NCBI GenBank assembly: GCA_023653785.1
Contig: JAMKCH010049195.1
Location: forward strand, 1 to 64,000
Direction: 5' to 3'
Length of the DNA stretch: 64,000 bases
From: Ophioderma brevispina
Taxonomy: Eukaryota; Echinodermata; Ophiuroidea; Amphilepidida; Ophiodermatidae
The position numbers were made by a program, and so were the translations under genes. Of the stretch, positions 24,170 through 33,069 are shown piece after piece. The notes under the pieces are model-generated. The model saw only the letters and a list, made by a program, of their open reading frames with translations. It searched no databases and was not told where the DNA came from. Every line of letters begins with the position of its first letter. Position 1 is the first letter of the stretch.

Positions 24170-24445
24170 GAAAATAAAAAACCCTGTTTTTACGGGCCCC
24201 CCCCCACCGCTCCCTATTTTTTCAGTTTTGCAGAATTTTTTTTTTTTTTAGTTTTTTTTCCCAAAATCAGGTAATCCGCCTTTTTTAGCCCAAATTTCTC
24301 AATTTTGGTAAAAAAAATAAAAAAAATAAAAAAAATAAAAAACTTTTTCATATTTTCTCTTGATTTTTTCAGTTTTGGGGCTATTTTTAAGCCAATTTGA
24401 GCTCCAGAAAATAAAAAAAAATTAAAACAAGAAAAATCTCCCTAC
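24170..24445. repeat. Low-complexity C-, T- and A-run region
   Basis: Runs of C (CCCCCCCCC), T and repeated AAAAAATAAAA fill this stretch. It resembles the A/T-run wording of the dispersed repeat at 52.2 and 57.4 kb (CCCTATTTTT, TTTTGGGGC), though the match is too simple to be sure. Confidence 0.5.
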
Positions 24446-24992
24446 CGACCAACCCTACCTAAAGGTCCGCTCGCGCCGTAAAACATGGTTTCGTTTTTCT
24501 GTCGCCTAATGACTAGTTGTGCATTACAAAATTTACCACCCCATTTGCACTAAAGAGAGGCAATTTTACCTAATACAAGTCTCACCTGTTTTTGGCTCAT
24601 GGGACTGTCACAAACATCGCAATAAACATGCTCTTGTGCATTTCAAACACAATGTTTGTCATAGCATTCCCCTGTAAATCATTATATAGTGAAACAAAAA
24701 AAAGGGTCCTTTTATTTTATTACATACTGTGCGAGGAAAAAAATGGGGTTTTGAGAACCACATTCCTTTATTTGGATGTAAATTTCCTTAATTGAAGGGA
24801 AATTTTTGTCTTTGAAATAATGAATACAAACGATTTGAAGGTAAGTTTTCCAATAACTTGGGGGGGAGGGGGAATAAAAAATTAAAAAAAAAAAAAAATT
24901 TGATTGTATTCCCAGGAATTTTGCATTTTTTTCCATCCCTGCTCTGTAACCTAACCCCTCTCAAGTTGACAAATGCAAAACAAACAAACACA

Positions 24993-25024
24993 CACGAACG
25001 CACACGCACACACACACACACACA

Positions 25025-25056
<32 letters not shown>

Positions 25057-25058
25057 AG
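24993..25058. repeat. CA microsatellite
   Basis: This is about 30 CA dinucleotides with two small interruptions (CACGAACG at the start and ACACCCAC in the middle). It accounts for the threonine/histidine-rich plus-strand frame and the valine/cysteine-rich minus-strand frame. Confidence 0.95.
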
Positions 25059-25079
25059 GAATCATTATAAAGAATGGCA

Positions 25080-26555
25080 GGACCCTAATTTTGTCCCGAA
25101 GGCCTTTACGACAGCTATCTAAACTGCCTCCTTGGTGCAGTATTTGGGACTACACCTTCCCTAGTACGGGTGATAGAAAGTTGTTAACCAATGCATCATA
25201 GTCCGATGAATCAATCACCTCATTTAAAGTCTGACTCAGAGATTGATTTCGAAATATTATTTTTATATGTGTACTAATGAAACATATTCAACTATAACTA
25301 ACGATAGTAACCGACAATGCACAATTCCGAATTTGGAGATGAATGGTATTTTCGTTTTGATGCAGTAAACATTATGTGTATTATTACTCCATAGCTCTGT
25401 TTTACCAAAATCCCGATCCTGAATTTTATAACAAATTTTTGATTCTCTAGTGAAGGAATTCGATTTAAGCTTATAAATTTTACCGGGTGATTGTATAGGG
25501 GCAAGCTTATGTACTCAAAAACACGATTTGTATGATAAATGAGGGCGCCCTCCTCAGGAATCTCTGAGTCGCCTTTAACTTTTTTTTTTGTTTGGTGATA
25601 TACCAATTTCAACAATATCAATATGCTATTGATCAATACAATTGGGATTATAGGCTAATGGGCAAGTTTTTGTACTCACAACAAATTAGGTCACCGTTAT
25701 GTTTATATTTACATTATAGGACTGGGTGCTGTATAGCCTAAATCAAAATTACTGTGTAAACGTAGTACTTCAACTGAAGATTTTTGAAGAGTGCAGTTTT
25801 CAGTAGTCTGCAAACAAGTTTATGAAACTTGGATAAGGAGGGAGTTTATGGTAGGTAATTTGTTCAACAATCAACAATATGAGGTTCTTTTATATAGCCA
25901 AATGAATTTTGTGTGTGCAACATGTCTTTCATCGATACAAGCAATTATCATATTAATTAGTCTTTGCCTACCTGATTTGCAATTTTTTATGAACCACAAT
26001 TTGAATCAAGTCAAAACGCATTAAGCCCTTATGGGAAGCCAGGTAACTTGCTCACAAACTTTTTACCCACACATACAGAAACTGATTACACTAGTCACCG
26101 TCACAATTCTTTTCTGAATAGGCTCTACATATGCGTGTGCGCAATGCTGCGTGTAACACGCATCTTTGTATTTCCTTTGCGCATTGTCATGGTTCTGTCT
26201 GGAGGGAATGCTGGTGTAGTCTTGACACCGATAAAAGGAAGTTTTTGACCGAGATAGATCCTGTGATACAAACTAGAGTGGATTAGGTTGCTATTGGGTT
26301 ATCTTGACCCTTTTTAGCTTGTGGAGGGGGCAACCCCCGGGCATTACCCCCCATGTCTCTTACCCAATATCTTTGAAGATAAATAAATCTATAAACTTGT
26401 AACTTACTCTTTGCACCTACAATGTCCCGCCTTTTCGACCATTCACCCCCTTTGTTCTTCAACAGGCATCTTATTCTTGGAATTGATCATGTGACAGATG
26501 GCTAGTGACGTCACGAAGTGCACGATCCCACACGTGAGATAAACTATAGCGTAGG
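25080..26555. other. TRAF intron 2, nothing recognised
   Basis: No exon, element end or RNA gene is evident. The longest frame (25,298-25,636, minus) has no domain resemblance. A short G/C-rich imperfect palindrome, GGAGGGGGCAACCCCCGGG, lies near 26,325. Confidence 0.4.
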
Positions 26556-26559
26556 CCCC

Positions 26560-27065
26560 CTTTCTTATTGAGTTAACTGTTGACCAAATTGTTGAGCTCG
26601 TGGACATTTGTCTCAGAACAACTTATTTTTCATACGGAGGCAAATATTTCAAACAGCAACATGGATGTGCAATGGGTTTTCCAGTGTCACCTAATGTGGT
26701 CAACCTTTGTATGGAATCATTCGAACAATTAGCACTAAGGAGTTATGCCGGTAAAATTCCAAGACTTTGGCTATGATTCGTCGACGACACATTCGTTATC
26801 CTTGAAACCGGTGAACAACTTCTTTGAACACATTAACAATGTTGACAACAACACAAGTTCACACAGGAAATGTACAAAGATGGAAAACTTGCTTTTCTGG
26901 ACTGCTTAATTACAATCAACAGTGATCACACCTTGAACTCGAGCGTGTATAGGAAACCAACGCACACCGATCATTACTTACAGTTTGGTTCCCATCACCC
27001 GCTTATACACAAACTTGGTGTAATAAGGACTCTCAAATTACAGAGCGGACACCATCATAAATGAT
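26560..27065 (+). pseudogene. Penelope-type reverse transcriptase remnant
   Basis: The frame opening near 26,560 reads ELVDICLRTTYFSYGGKYF, then GCAMGFPVSPNVVNLCMESF, the conserved 'G-x-A-M-G-x-P-x-S-P' motif of Penelope reverse transcriptases. An in-frame TGA falls immediately before FVDDTFV, the catalytic aspartate motif; the position is usually an arginine, so this is consistent with CpG decay of a CGA codon. A further frame change follows. At 26,870-27,050 the text gives KLAFLDCLI and VYRKPTHTDHYLQFGSHHP, both hallmarks of this family. Confidence 0.88.
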
Positions 27066-27204
27066 CCTGTTAACATCAATCAGGAGAAACACCACAAAAA
27101 AACTGCTCTCAAAACCTGCGGTTACCCAGACTTGTCATTCTTGAAAGCGAACAAGAAATACAACCGCAGCCTTGCGAGTGAGGAGGCCAACCTACAAAAG
27201 CCCG

Positions 27205-27739
27205 GGCCACCATCCCCTATATCGCTGGTGTTTCGGAGAAGGTTAAAATTCACCTCAAGAACTTTGGTATTGCAAAGTCTTTCAAACCCAGCAATACACT
27301 TCGTGGCAAATTAGTTCACGTCAAGGATAAAACACCCAAGGAGAAATGCTCCAACCTGATATATGGATTCAAATGTAGGGAAAGTGGCTGCAATGAAACT
27401 TATGTCGGTGAAACTAAACAATCTGTGAAGGCCAGAATAAACCAACACAGAAGACCTAGCACCAACGAAGCGCAAAATTCCGCTGTTTATTTGCATATCA
27501 GAGACTCCAAACATACTGTGAACCTGGAGGATGTTATAATTCTCGATAAGGAGGAACAATACCACAAGCGAGGGATCAAGGAAGCCATATGGGAGAGAAT
27601 TGAGAACCCGACCCTCAATAAGAAAGGGGCCTACGCTATAGTTTATCTCACATGTGGGATCGAGCACTTCGTGACATCACTAGCCGTCTGTCACATGATC
27701 AATTCCAGGAATCAGATGCCTGTTGAAGACCATTGGTAA
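27205..27739 (+). pseudogene. Penelope GIY-YIG endonuclease remnant
   Basis: After a frame change the translation reads VSEKVKIHLKNFGIAKSF, LVHVKDKTPKEKCSNLIYGF, and then CNETYVGETKQSVKARINQH. The last contains the 'Y-V-G-E-T' variant of the YIG motif with the conserved arginine and histidine of the GIY-YIG nuclease. The preceding cysteines (KCRESGC) match the Cys-rich insertion usual in Penelope enzymes. The frame stays open to the stop at 27,737-27,739, so this is the best-preserved part of the element. Confidence 0.85.
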
Positions 27740-27757
27740 TGGTCGCAACGTCGCACA
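27719..27757 (+). ncRNA. Hammerhead-like stem motif at the Penelope 3' end
   Basis: GTTGAAGACCATTGGTAATG runs into GTCGCAACGTC. The GACCAT and ATGGTC arms pair perfectly around a five-base loop. They are flanked by TGAAG (compare the CUGANGA core) and GCAAC (compare GAAAC). Hammerhead ribozyme motifs are known in Penelope-like elements, so position and shape fit. The core deviates from consensus and activity is unlikely in this copy. Confidence 0.4.
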
Positions 27758-27843
27758 GTTGCAAAGTAAGTTCCAGTTATAGATTTATTTACTTCACATA
27801 TTTACTTCTACTGGATGAATGAGAACATACATCTTCATCTTAC

Positions 27844-28199
27844 CCAATATATTCACGTATGCAGCTGTAACAAAAACGATTTCCGCATTCGGTTTGCATT
27901 GGCCACCTCAAAACGTTCTTACAAATTCCGCAATGAAATTGAGGATCCACTTTCTCCTTGAATATTTCTGGATCAATTCCTTTGAGGTGCATCAATGATT
28001 CAGGGGGCGATTGGACAGAAGGCAAGTGTAAGAAACTTCCGCAACTCCCTGCACTGCGGAGACTTCCATAATCTAACTGTTCAGGAGGTGGCGCTTTTCC
28101 TGCCATTGGCCAATTCGTTTCCTGTACAGAAACTTCTGACTGTTGCGATTCTTGAACTGGTGGCTGTCCGTCAACAGCAGTAATATAAACCTGAATGAC
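27844..28199 (-). CDS. TRAF-like adaptor, coding exon 2 (linker and RING finger)
   Basis: The acceptor follows a long pyrimidine tract and CTAAAG; a second AG nine bases further in could be used instead, also in phase, giving a start at 28,190. The donor is ATTGG|GTAAGA. The first 75 or so codons are a Ser/Pro/Gln-rich linker. Then FKEKVDPQFHCGICKNVLRW begins a RING: Cys-x-x-Cys, then TECGNRFCYSC, with the last Cys pair in exon 3. The wording of the RING is closest to TRAF3. The histidine normally found after Cys-Gly is Asn here (codon AAT). In TRAFs the RING binds ubiquitin-conjugating enzymes. The exon ends two bases into a codon, which exon 3 completes in frame. Confidence 0.88.
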
Positions 28200-28489
28200 C
28201 TTTAGAAGAAAGGGAAAAAAATAATACATCAGGAAAAAATAATACATCAGGGGAAAAATTACTAATCTGGCCAATGTAACCAGTTGTAAGTTCATCAATT
28301 GACAAAAGTAAAAGTTCATTTCAAAACATGCTCAAATGACCAATATCATCACACTGACATAGGTTAAAGCTTGACAAGACGGTTCTCAAACCACAAAAGG
28401 TCCCCCGCCCCTCACTATAGTAAAAGGAGAAAAAGTAACATAACTTTAAGAGCACTGGGAGGATTGTAATGGAAATAAGTGGTTCTTGA

Positions 28490-28995
28490 ACCACTGAGGC
28501 TTAGAATGCCATAGAATGACCTGAGATGACCTTGAAAAATATTGGTATCAAATGTTGACTACACCCACTTTCAAATCTTCTTGAACATACCATTTGTAGT
28601 TAGTTGACCTTAGGTGACCCATTTGACCTTGAAATGACTTTTACAATTTTCATTTCAGAATGTTGACCACACCATGAACTTTCATGACTATGCAACCATT
28701 TGTAGTGATTTGACCTTATGACCTTGATTTAACCTGATGACCTTGGAAATTTTTGGTATCAAAAGGTGACTACTACCCCAGGTTTCAGGACCATACAACA
28801 ATTTGTAGTGATTTGACACTGGATGACTCCAGATGACCTTGAAATGACCTTCACATATTTCAATACTGAATGTTAAAGTTCCATGACCATACAACCATTT
28901 GTATTGATTTGACCTTGGATGAACTCAGATGACTTTGAAAATTAATATCAAATGTGAACTACACCCACCAAGTTTCATGGCCATACAACCTTTGA
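28490..28995. repeat. Tandem degenerate repeat rich in TGACCTT
   Basis: Units of roughly 110-130 bases repeat: a GACCATACAACCATTTGTA segment, GTGATTTGACCTT, ATGACCTTGAAA and a TGAATGTT or AAATGTTGAC word. At least four copies can be followed. The same diffuse family of TGACCTT words occurs at 32.8, 34.2-34.4 and 63.5 kb. It lies in TRAF intron 1. The block is followed by GGGACAGACGGACGCACACA, which recurs in similar form at 43.75 kb. Confidence 0.7.
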
Positions 28996-29154
28996 CCTTG
29001 GGATGATACCCACGCTAGCTTGGATCGAAACATATTGTGTGGGACAGACGGACGCACACACACAGGGATGTAAGCGACCTCATGAAAAAATCCTACCAAA
29101 TGGCCAGGGGTCCAAGGGCCACTTAGGCAGCGGCGCCCTTGCCAGGGGTTCAGG

Positions 29155-29500
29155 GGGCAGATCCCCCTTCTCTCTCTCTCTCCCTCCCTCTCCTTCCCTT
29201 CTTTTCTCCCCTTCTCGTCCCCATTTTTTTTACTTCTCCATCCACATTTTAGTTGTGGGGGATGGGGAGTCCACCCCCGCTGGTTACGCCACTGGATTCA
29301 TAAGCACACAACTGTAACTGGACAAAAGAGAGGAAGATGGGCCATGAGCGGTCGACGTCATTGGGGGTGACAGGCGGTCAACATCATTGGGAGTCACGTC
29401 ACAGTCCAGGTTGCCAAACTGTTTAATATATTTATTTAGGGATTTATCTATATATTAATACCGGTAGTCTGTGTGTCTGTCTGTCTGTCTGACTGTGTCA
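29155..29500. repeat. CT-rich stretch and CTGT microsatellite
   Basis: A pyrimidine run at about 29,165-29,225 follows a G-rich dispersed-repeat fragment (AGCGGCGCCCTTGCCAGGGG). At about 29,466-29,490 TCTG is repeated five to six times. Text after this (to about 29,750) with several GGTCA words looks like a dispersed invertebrate repeat. No gene is seen. Confidence 0.6.
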
Positions 29501-30257
29501 TTTTCTCGGAGACCGAGGGTCGCACATTCCTGAAAATTGGTGGGTGGGTGCCCCTTGACCGTGCAAAGACCGAGTTTGTATTGGTTAGTGGATCAAAGGT
29601 CATCAGGGTCAATCAAGGTTAAAAGAGGTCAAATGGGGTAAACGGTGGTGTATGGACATGAAACTTGGTGGGGTCATTTGTTGGTGCTGGGTCAGGTGAT
29701 CGCGAAACCCGAGGACCGCCTACCGGGCAGTTTGAAAGTCTCATTTATTATGACAAAATGCGAAATAAAACAAAAAATATCATCGGCGACACATTTTGAC
29801 AACTAATTGGAGTATTTATGCCACTAACTACATTCTGTGTAAATTTGATGAAATTTCATTGCGGGCAAATATGGTTTTTCATAAAAATCTAGTTTTACAC
29901 GTCTTTCTATGGGAAATAGGCATATAGAGGGCACTGTAACATACAAATTGTGTCCTTTGTAGGCCTATATGGCAAGATTCCCGCAATGGATTTTTCTGAT
30001 TTTTGCGGAGGTAATAGCTCTTGCATGTCCCTACTTACATGTATATCAGTTGTCAAAATTGTGTCACCATTGCATAAAATTGCTCTAAAAATAAAAGGGA
30101 CAATTTGCATGGGGTCAAACAGCTGTGGCCTAGTGCAAATTACTTCTGGGAGCTCCTATCTGGTAAGGCAATCCGCATGAAGTTACTATCAACAGTAGAA
30201 AAAAAGGTATGCAGATTCTGGTACGAGTCATAACAATTTGCACTGTGATATTCCCTT

Positions 30258-30430
30258 GACATACCTGCCAACATTGTTAAGCCAAAAATCCTACTCGAGT
30301 GCATGCAGAGCACACATAGCGAGCAGAGCTCGAATTACTTGGGTGCACACATGCACAAATGCACGTAACTTTTTCTGTGTGCATGTAAAGTTTCTGTACT
30401 ACATGCACAGTGTGCATGTAAATTTATAAA
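30258..30430. repeat. Dispersed-repeat end, left of TRAF exon 1
   Basis: ACATACCTGCCAACATTGTT followed by AAAAATCCTACT, then a GCGAGCAGAGCTCGAATTAC segment and TGCATG-rich text. An inverted copy of the same order of words lies at about 31,540-31,790. The family is not identified. Confidence 0.5.
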
Positions 30431-30833
30431 TCAATTTCATTTTCATGTATATCAGCATGCATTTTTAACATAAAGTAGAAAAAAAACCTTAAATATAAAC
30501 TGAAAAAGTTATAAAATCTGTATTTTAGCTTCTGCATTATTACTAGTTACTACAAGGAATCCACAAGCTTTAAAAGTATAAACAAAACATTTACCCCGGG
30601 AGCATCATAGGGGCCCATTAGTTTCGGTACCGCAACGCAAGGGTTGTATCCCCCCGGGTCTACAACATATGTTGCGGGCAATATCCCGTCTCCGCGAGCA
30701 CACAAAATGGACATTTCAAGAGGCAACGATGCATGCGGACGTTTAATCACACATATGCCCATTTGAGCAATATCACAGGGATTAATGTTAACTAAGGCAC
30801 TGTGCGGTTAGTACTATCAATGCGATTACTCAC

Positions 30834-31064
30834 TTTTGAAGGAAAAATCAGCAATTTTCTTCGGCTCCTATCCATGCTTTCCGGGCTCCTATCGCAGCAG
30901 CGGCCATTGATATTTACAAAATCTTGAGGATGCTGGGAACGACTGTGACAAGCTGCCGATCCCCGTTGGCAATTTTCACATTCGTTCATCATGCTCTGTT
31001 TGGAGCTTACGTGATTGCGAATATTCTGTAATCTCGGATAGTAAACGAAGGGAGTAGCAACCAT
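30834..31064 (-). CDS. TRAF-like adaptor, coding exon 1 (N-terminus)
   Basis: The first ATG (31,064-31,062) is preceded two codons upstream by an in-frame TGA, which supports this start. The 231 bases give 77 codons, beginning MVATPFVYYPRLQ and ending SRRKLLIFPSK at the donor CAAAA|GTGAGT, phase 0. The segment is hydrophilic and contains Cys pairs (CENCQ, RCC) but no recognised fold. It joins exon 2 in phase without any base to spare. Assignment as the first exon is an inference from phase, splice consensus and position; transcript data would settle it. A 5' untranslated region could extend upstream. Confidence 0.65.
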
Positions 31065-31539
31065 TGATCAACGTGAGACTGTAGCGTGTGTCAGTAAGTA
31101 TTTCCTTCCTTTTTTTCATTTTAAACGCATAATTAGACATAGTTACTATTCACAGAATTGCTACTGAAAGAGTATTACTACCGCTCGAGATATTTAGGAA
31201 ACTGAAAGTATTTGCTAAAAGGAATTTTGAAGAGCACATTAGTTGGTAAATTGTTCCCGTTCAGAAAAACCGGCTTCATAGAGGGTACTTGATCGGCCAC
31301 TAGGGGCCCATGAATTATATTTTTGCTAGCTTCCGAATCAATATAGGGCCTACTTGGCATGTGTGTGAATATATTGCACTGGATCATTTTGCCAGGTTTT
31401 CTTTGAAGGCATGCGTGTGAACGTGTGACCCAATCATGTCTCCAAAAGTATAACAGACTTAACAGTATCGATCGGGAACCACTTTATAAGAGCTTATAAG
31501 GTTTTCCATGCGGTATGTGTGAACATATGATTGTGCATG

Positions 31540-31795
31540 TGCCATTTGATTTGTGCAGGTAAGTTTTCGGCATTGCATGCACAAAATGCATGTAGGTTTT
31601 ATTTTGTAATTCGAGGTCTGATAGCGAGCACCGTGGTATTTGCCACAATTGAGTGGGGTCCAGAGACCTGCCTTAGGGGCCCTGATGGGGTCCAGGATTT
31701 TGTCGGAAATCTTACTAGTAAGATTTTTTTTGCTGTCAAAAATTTTAGAAATCTTACTTAAATAGATTAAATCTTAAAACTTTGCAGGTATGCTT
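31540..31795. repeat. Inverted partner of the dispersed repeat, upstream of TRAF exon 1
   Basis: Read on the minus strand it begins GCATACCTGCAAAGTTTTAA and reaches AAATCCTGGACC, then CGCTATCAGACCTCGAATTA, matching the order of words at 30,258-30,340. TGCATGCA-rich text follows in both copies. This block has an extra AATCTTACT(A/T) repeat near 31,705-31,770. Confidence 0.5.
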
Positions 31796-32068
31796 CGATG
31801 ATTATCTTGAAACACAAAAAGTATTCTTTTCTTTTTTTTCCCTTGCAATTTGATTGTACAACTTTTTGTTATGGCATATTTTTTTGTTACAAATGGGAAA
31901 TTCTTTTAAAGGAGATCATCACGCTACGCTTTGCTTATTGTTCTCGCTAGGTTGATGGGAGCGGCCACGTTGCCAACAAATAAAGCAGGTGTGTGATGGA
32001 ATGTTAGAATTTTAGCAGATTATATAGTGTGTCTCACAAAATGTCACTGTATTCTAAGTTTTTAAAAA

Positions 32069-32270
32069 GCAGGACTAAATGTCAACCGAAACGCTATTCA
32101 TGATGTAATGCTCGAGTAGAGCCATTCATATTAGAGTCCCTCAATGCCACATGCTATACAATCACTTAAAGCAGGACTAAATGTCAACCGAAACGCTATT
32201 CATGATGTAATGCTCGAGTAGAGCCATTCATATTAGAGTCCCTCAATGCCACATGCTATACAATCACTTG
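32069..32270. repeat. Near-perfect 102-bp tandem duplication
   Basis: The stretch GCAGGACTAAATGTCAACCG through CTATACAATCACTT at 32,069-32,167 is repeated base for base at 32,171-32,269. The copies are head to tail with a period of 102. No difference is visible within about 99 bases, so the duplication is recent or maintained, or is an assembly artefact. Confidence 0.95.
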
Positions 32271-32576
32271 AAATTCCCCGCGTAAAATCAATTGTGACCT
32301 TCAATGCGTATCTTGGAATGACACTATTTTGCAGGTGGGACTACAATTGGCTCTACTCTCCATTGGGATACTTTGGTAAAATCTTTACATCCGAAGTAAG
32401 GAGACCTACTTGTTATTTGTATTGAGGTTAATCTGTGAAGTAGTTATTTCTTTGTTCGAATATAATCACTGCAGATGTGCGTCGATTCAAAGGCCTATAC
32501 AAACCTATCACACATGTTAGATACTCAAAGGTAAATTACTTTGTTTTGACAATCATCATGGGACAACCTATAGACA

Positions 32577-32612
32577 TGATGTAGCAATGGCCGCGAGACG
32601 GCCGAAACGTCA
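32577..32612 (+). ncRNA. Second hammerhead-like stem motif (Penelope-type relic)
   Basis: GATGTAGCAATGGCCGCGAG leads into ACGGCCGAAACGTC. GGCCG and CGGCC pair around CGAGA, followed at once by GAAAC, the invariant 3' half of a hammerhead core. The 5' half (expected CUGANGA) is poorly matched. The same GAAACGTC or CAACGTC ending occurs at the Penelope 3' end at 27,745. A relic of a Penelope terminal repeat is plausible; no RT is found beside it. Confidence 0.35.
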
Positions 32613-32928
32613 CTATGGCCGTGAGATTATTGGCAACATGGATGCGCCCATCAGTTCCCGATTTCATTTTTGTCTTCTAATTAGCTAATTAATTTATTGC
32701 AAAATCATCATCATCACATATGTAAACTAAAAATTAGCGTGTTATGTCCCTTTAAACAGGCGGTTCTCGAACCAAAAGTGTCACCTGCTTTCCCGATCCA
32801 CCTTTCCTTCACTCCTATTTTATAACTTGACCTCAGATGACCTTTGAAATTGCAAGTGACCCCTTGACCTTGTTATCATATAAAGATTCCCATGTTGCAT
32901 GTACTTGACCCAAGTTTGGTATAAAATT

Positions 32929-33069
32929 GGATTCTTTAAGTTCAATACCCAAATTTATTGGTCAAGCTATGAGTTGAAAAAAATATTGGGCGAGACACAG
33001 TCTCGCCCAATATTTTTGCAACTCATAGCGAGACCAATAAATTTTGGTATTGGGCGAAAACAAGAATTC
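32929..33069. mobile_element. Near-perfect hairpin element, 141 bp
   Basis: The two arms (32,929-32,996 and 33,000-33,069) are nearly exact complements around a three-base centre. TATTGGGCGAGAC meets GTCTCGCCCAATA at the tip, and further down CTATGAGTTG and CAATACC pair with their complements. The outer ends GGATTCTT and AAGAATTC also pair. No coding capacity. It fits a recently inserted fold-back MITE. Confidence 0.85.

Larger units (their letters stand above)
26560..27757 (+). mobile_element. 5'-truncated Penelope-like retroelement with RT and GIY-YIG remnants
   Basis: The element starts abruptly within the reverse transcriptase and runs through a linker into a GIY-YIG endonuclease, the signature order of Penelope-like elements. 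At least two frameshifts and one stop break the frame, so it is dead. It lies antisense to the TRAF gene inside intron 2, and its 3' end stops about 85 bases short of the exon 2 splice donor. A short stem-loop with flanking TGAAGA and GCAAC sits at its 3' end (see separate entry). Confidence 0.88.

Noticed and set aside
27311..27667. 118-codon minus-strand frame
   Set aside because: It is the antisense shadow of the Penelope GIY-YIG remnant, which has clear family motifs on the plus strand.
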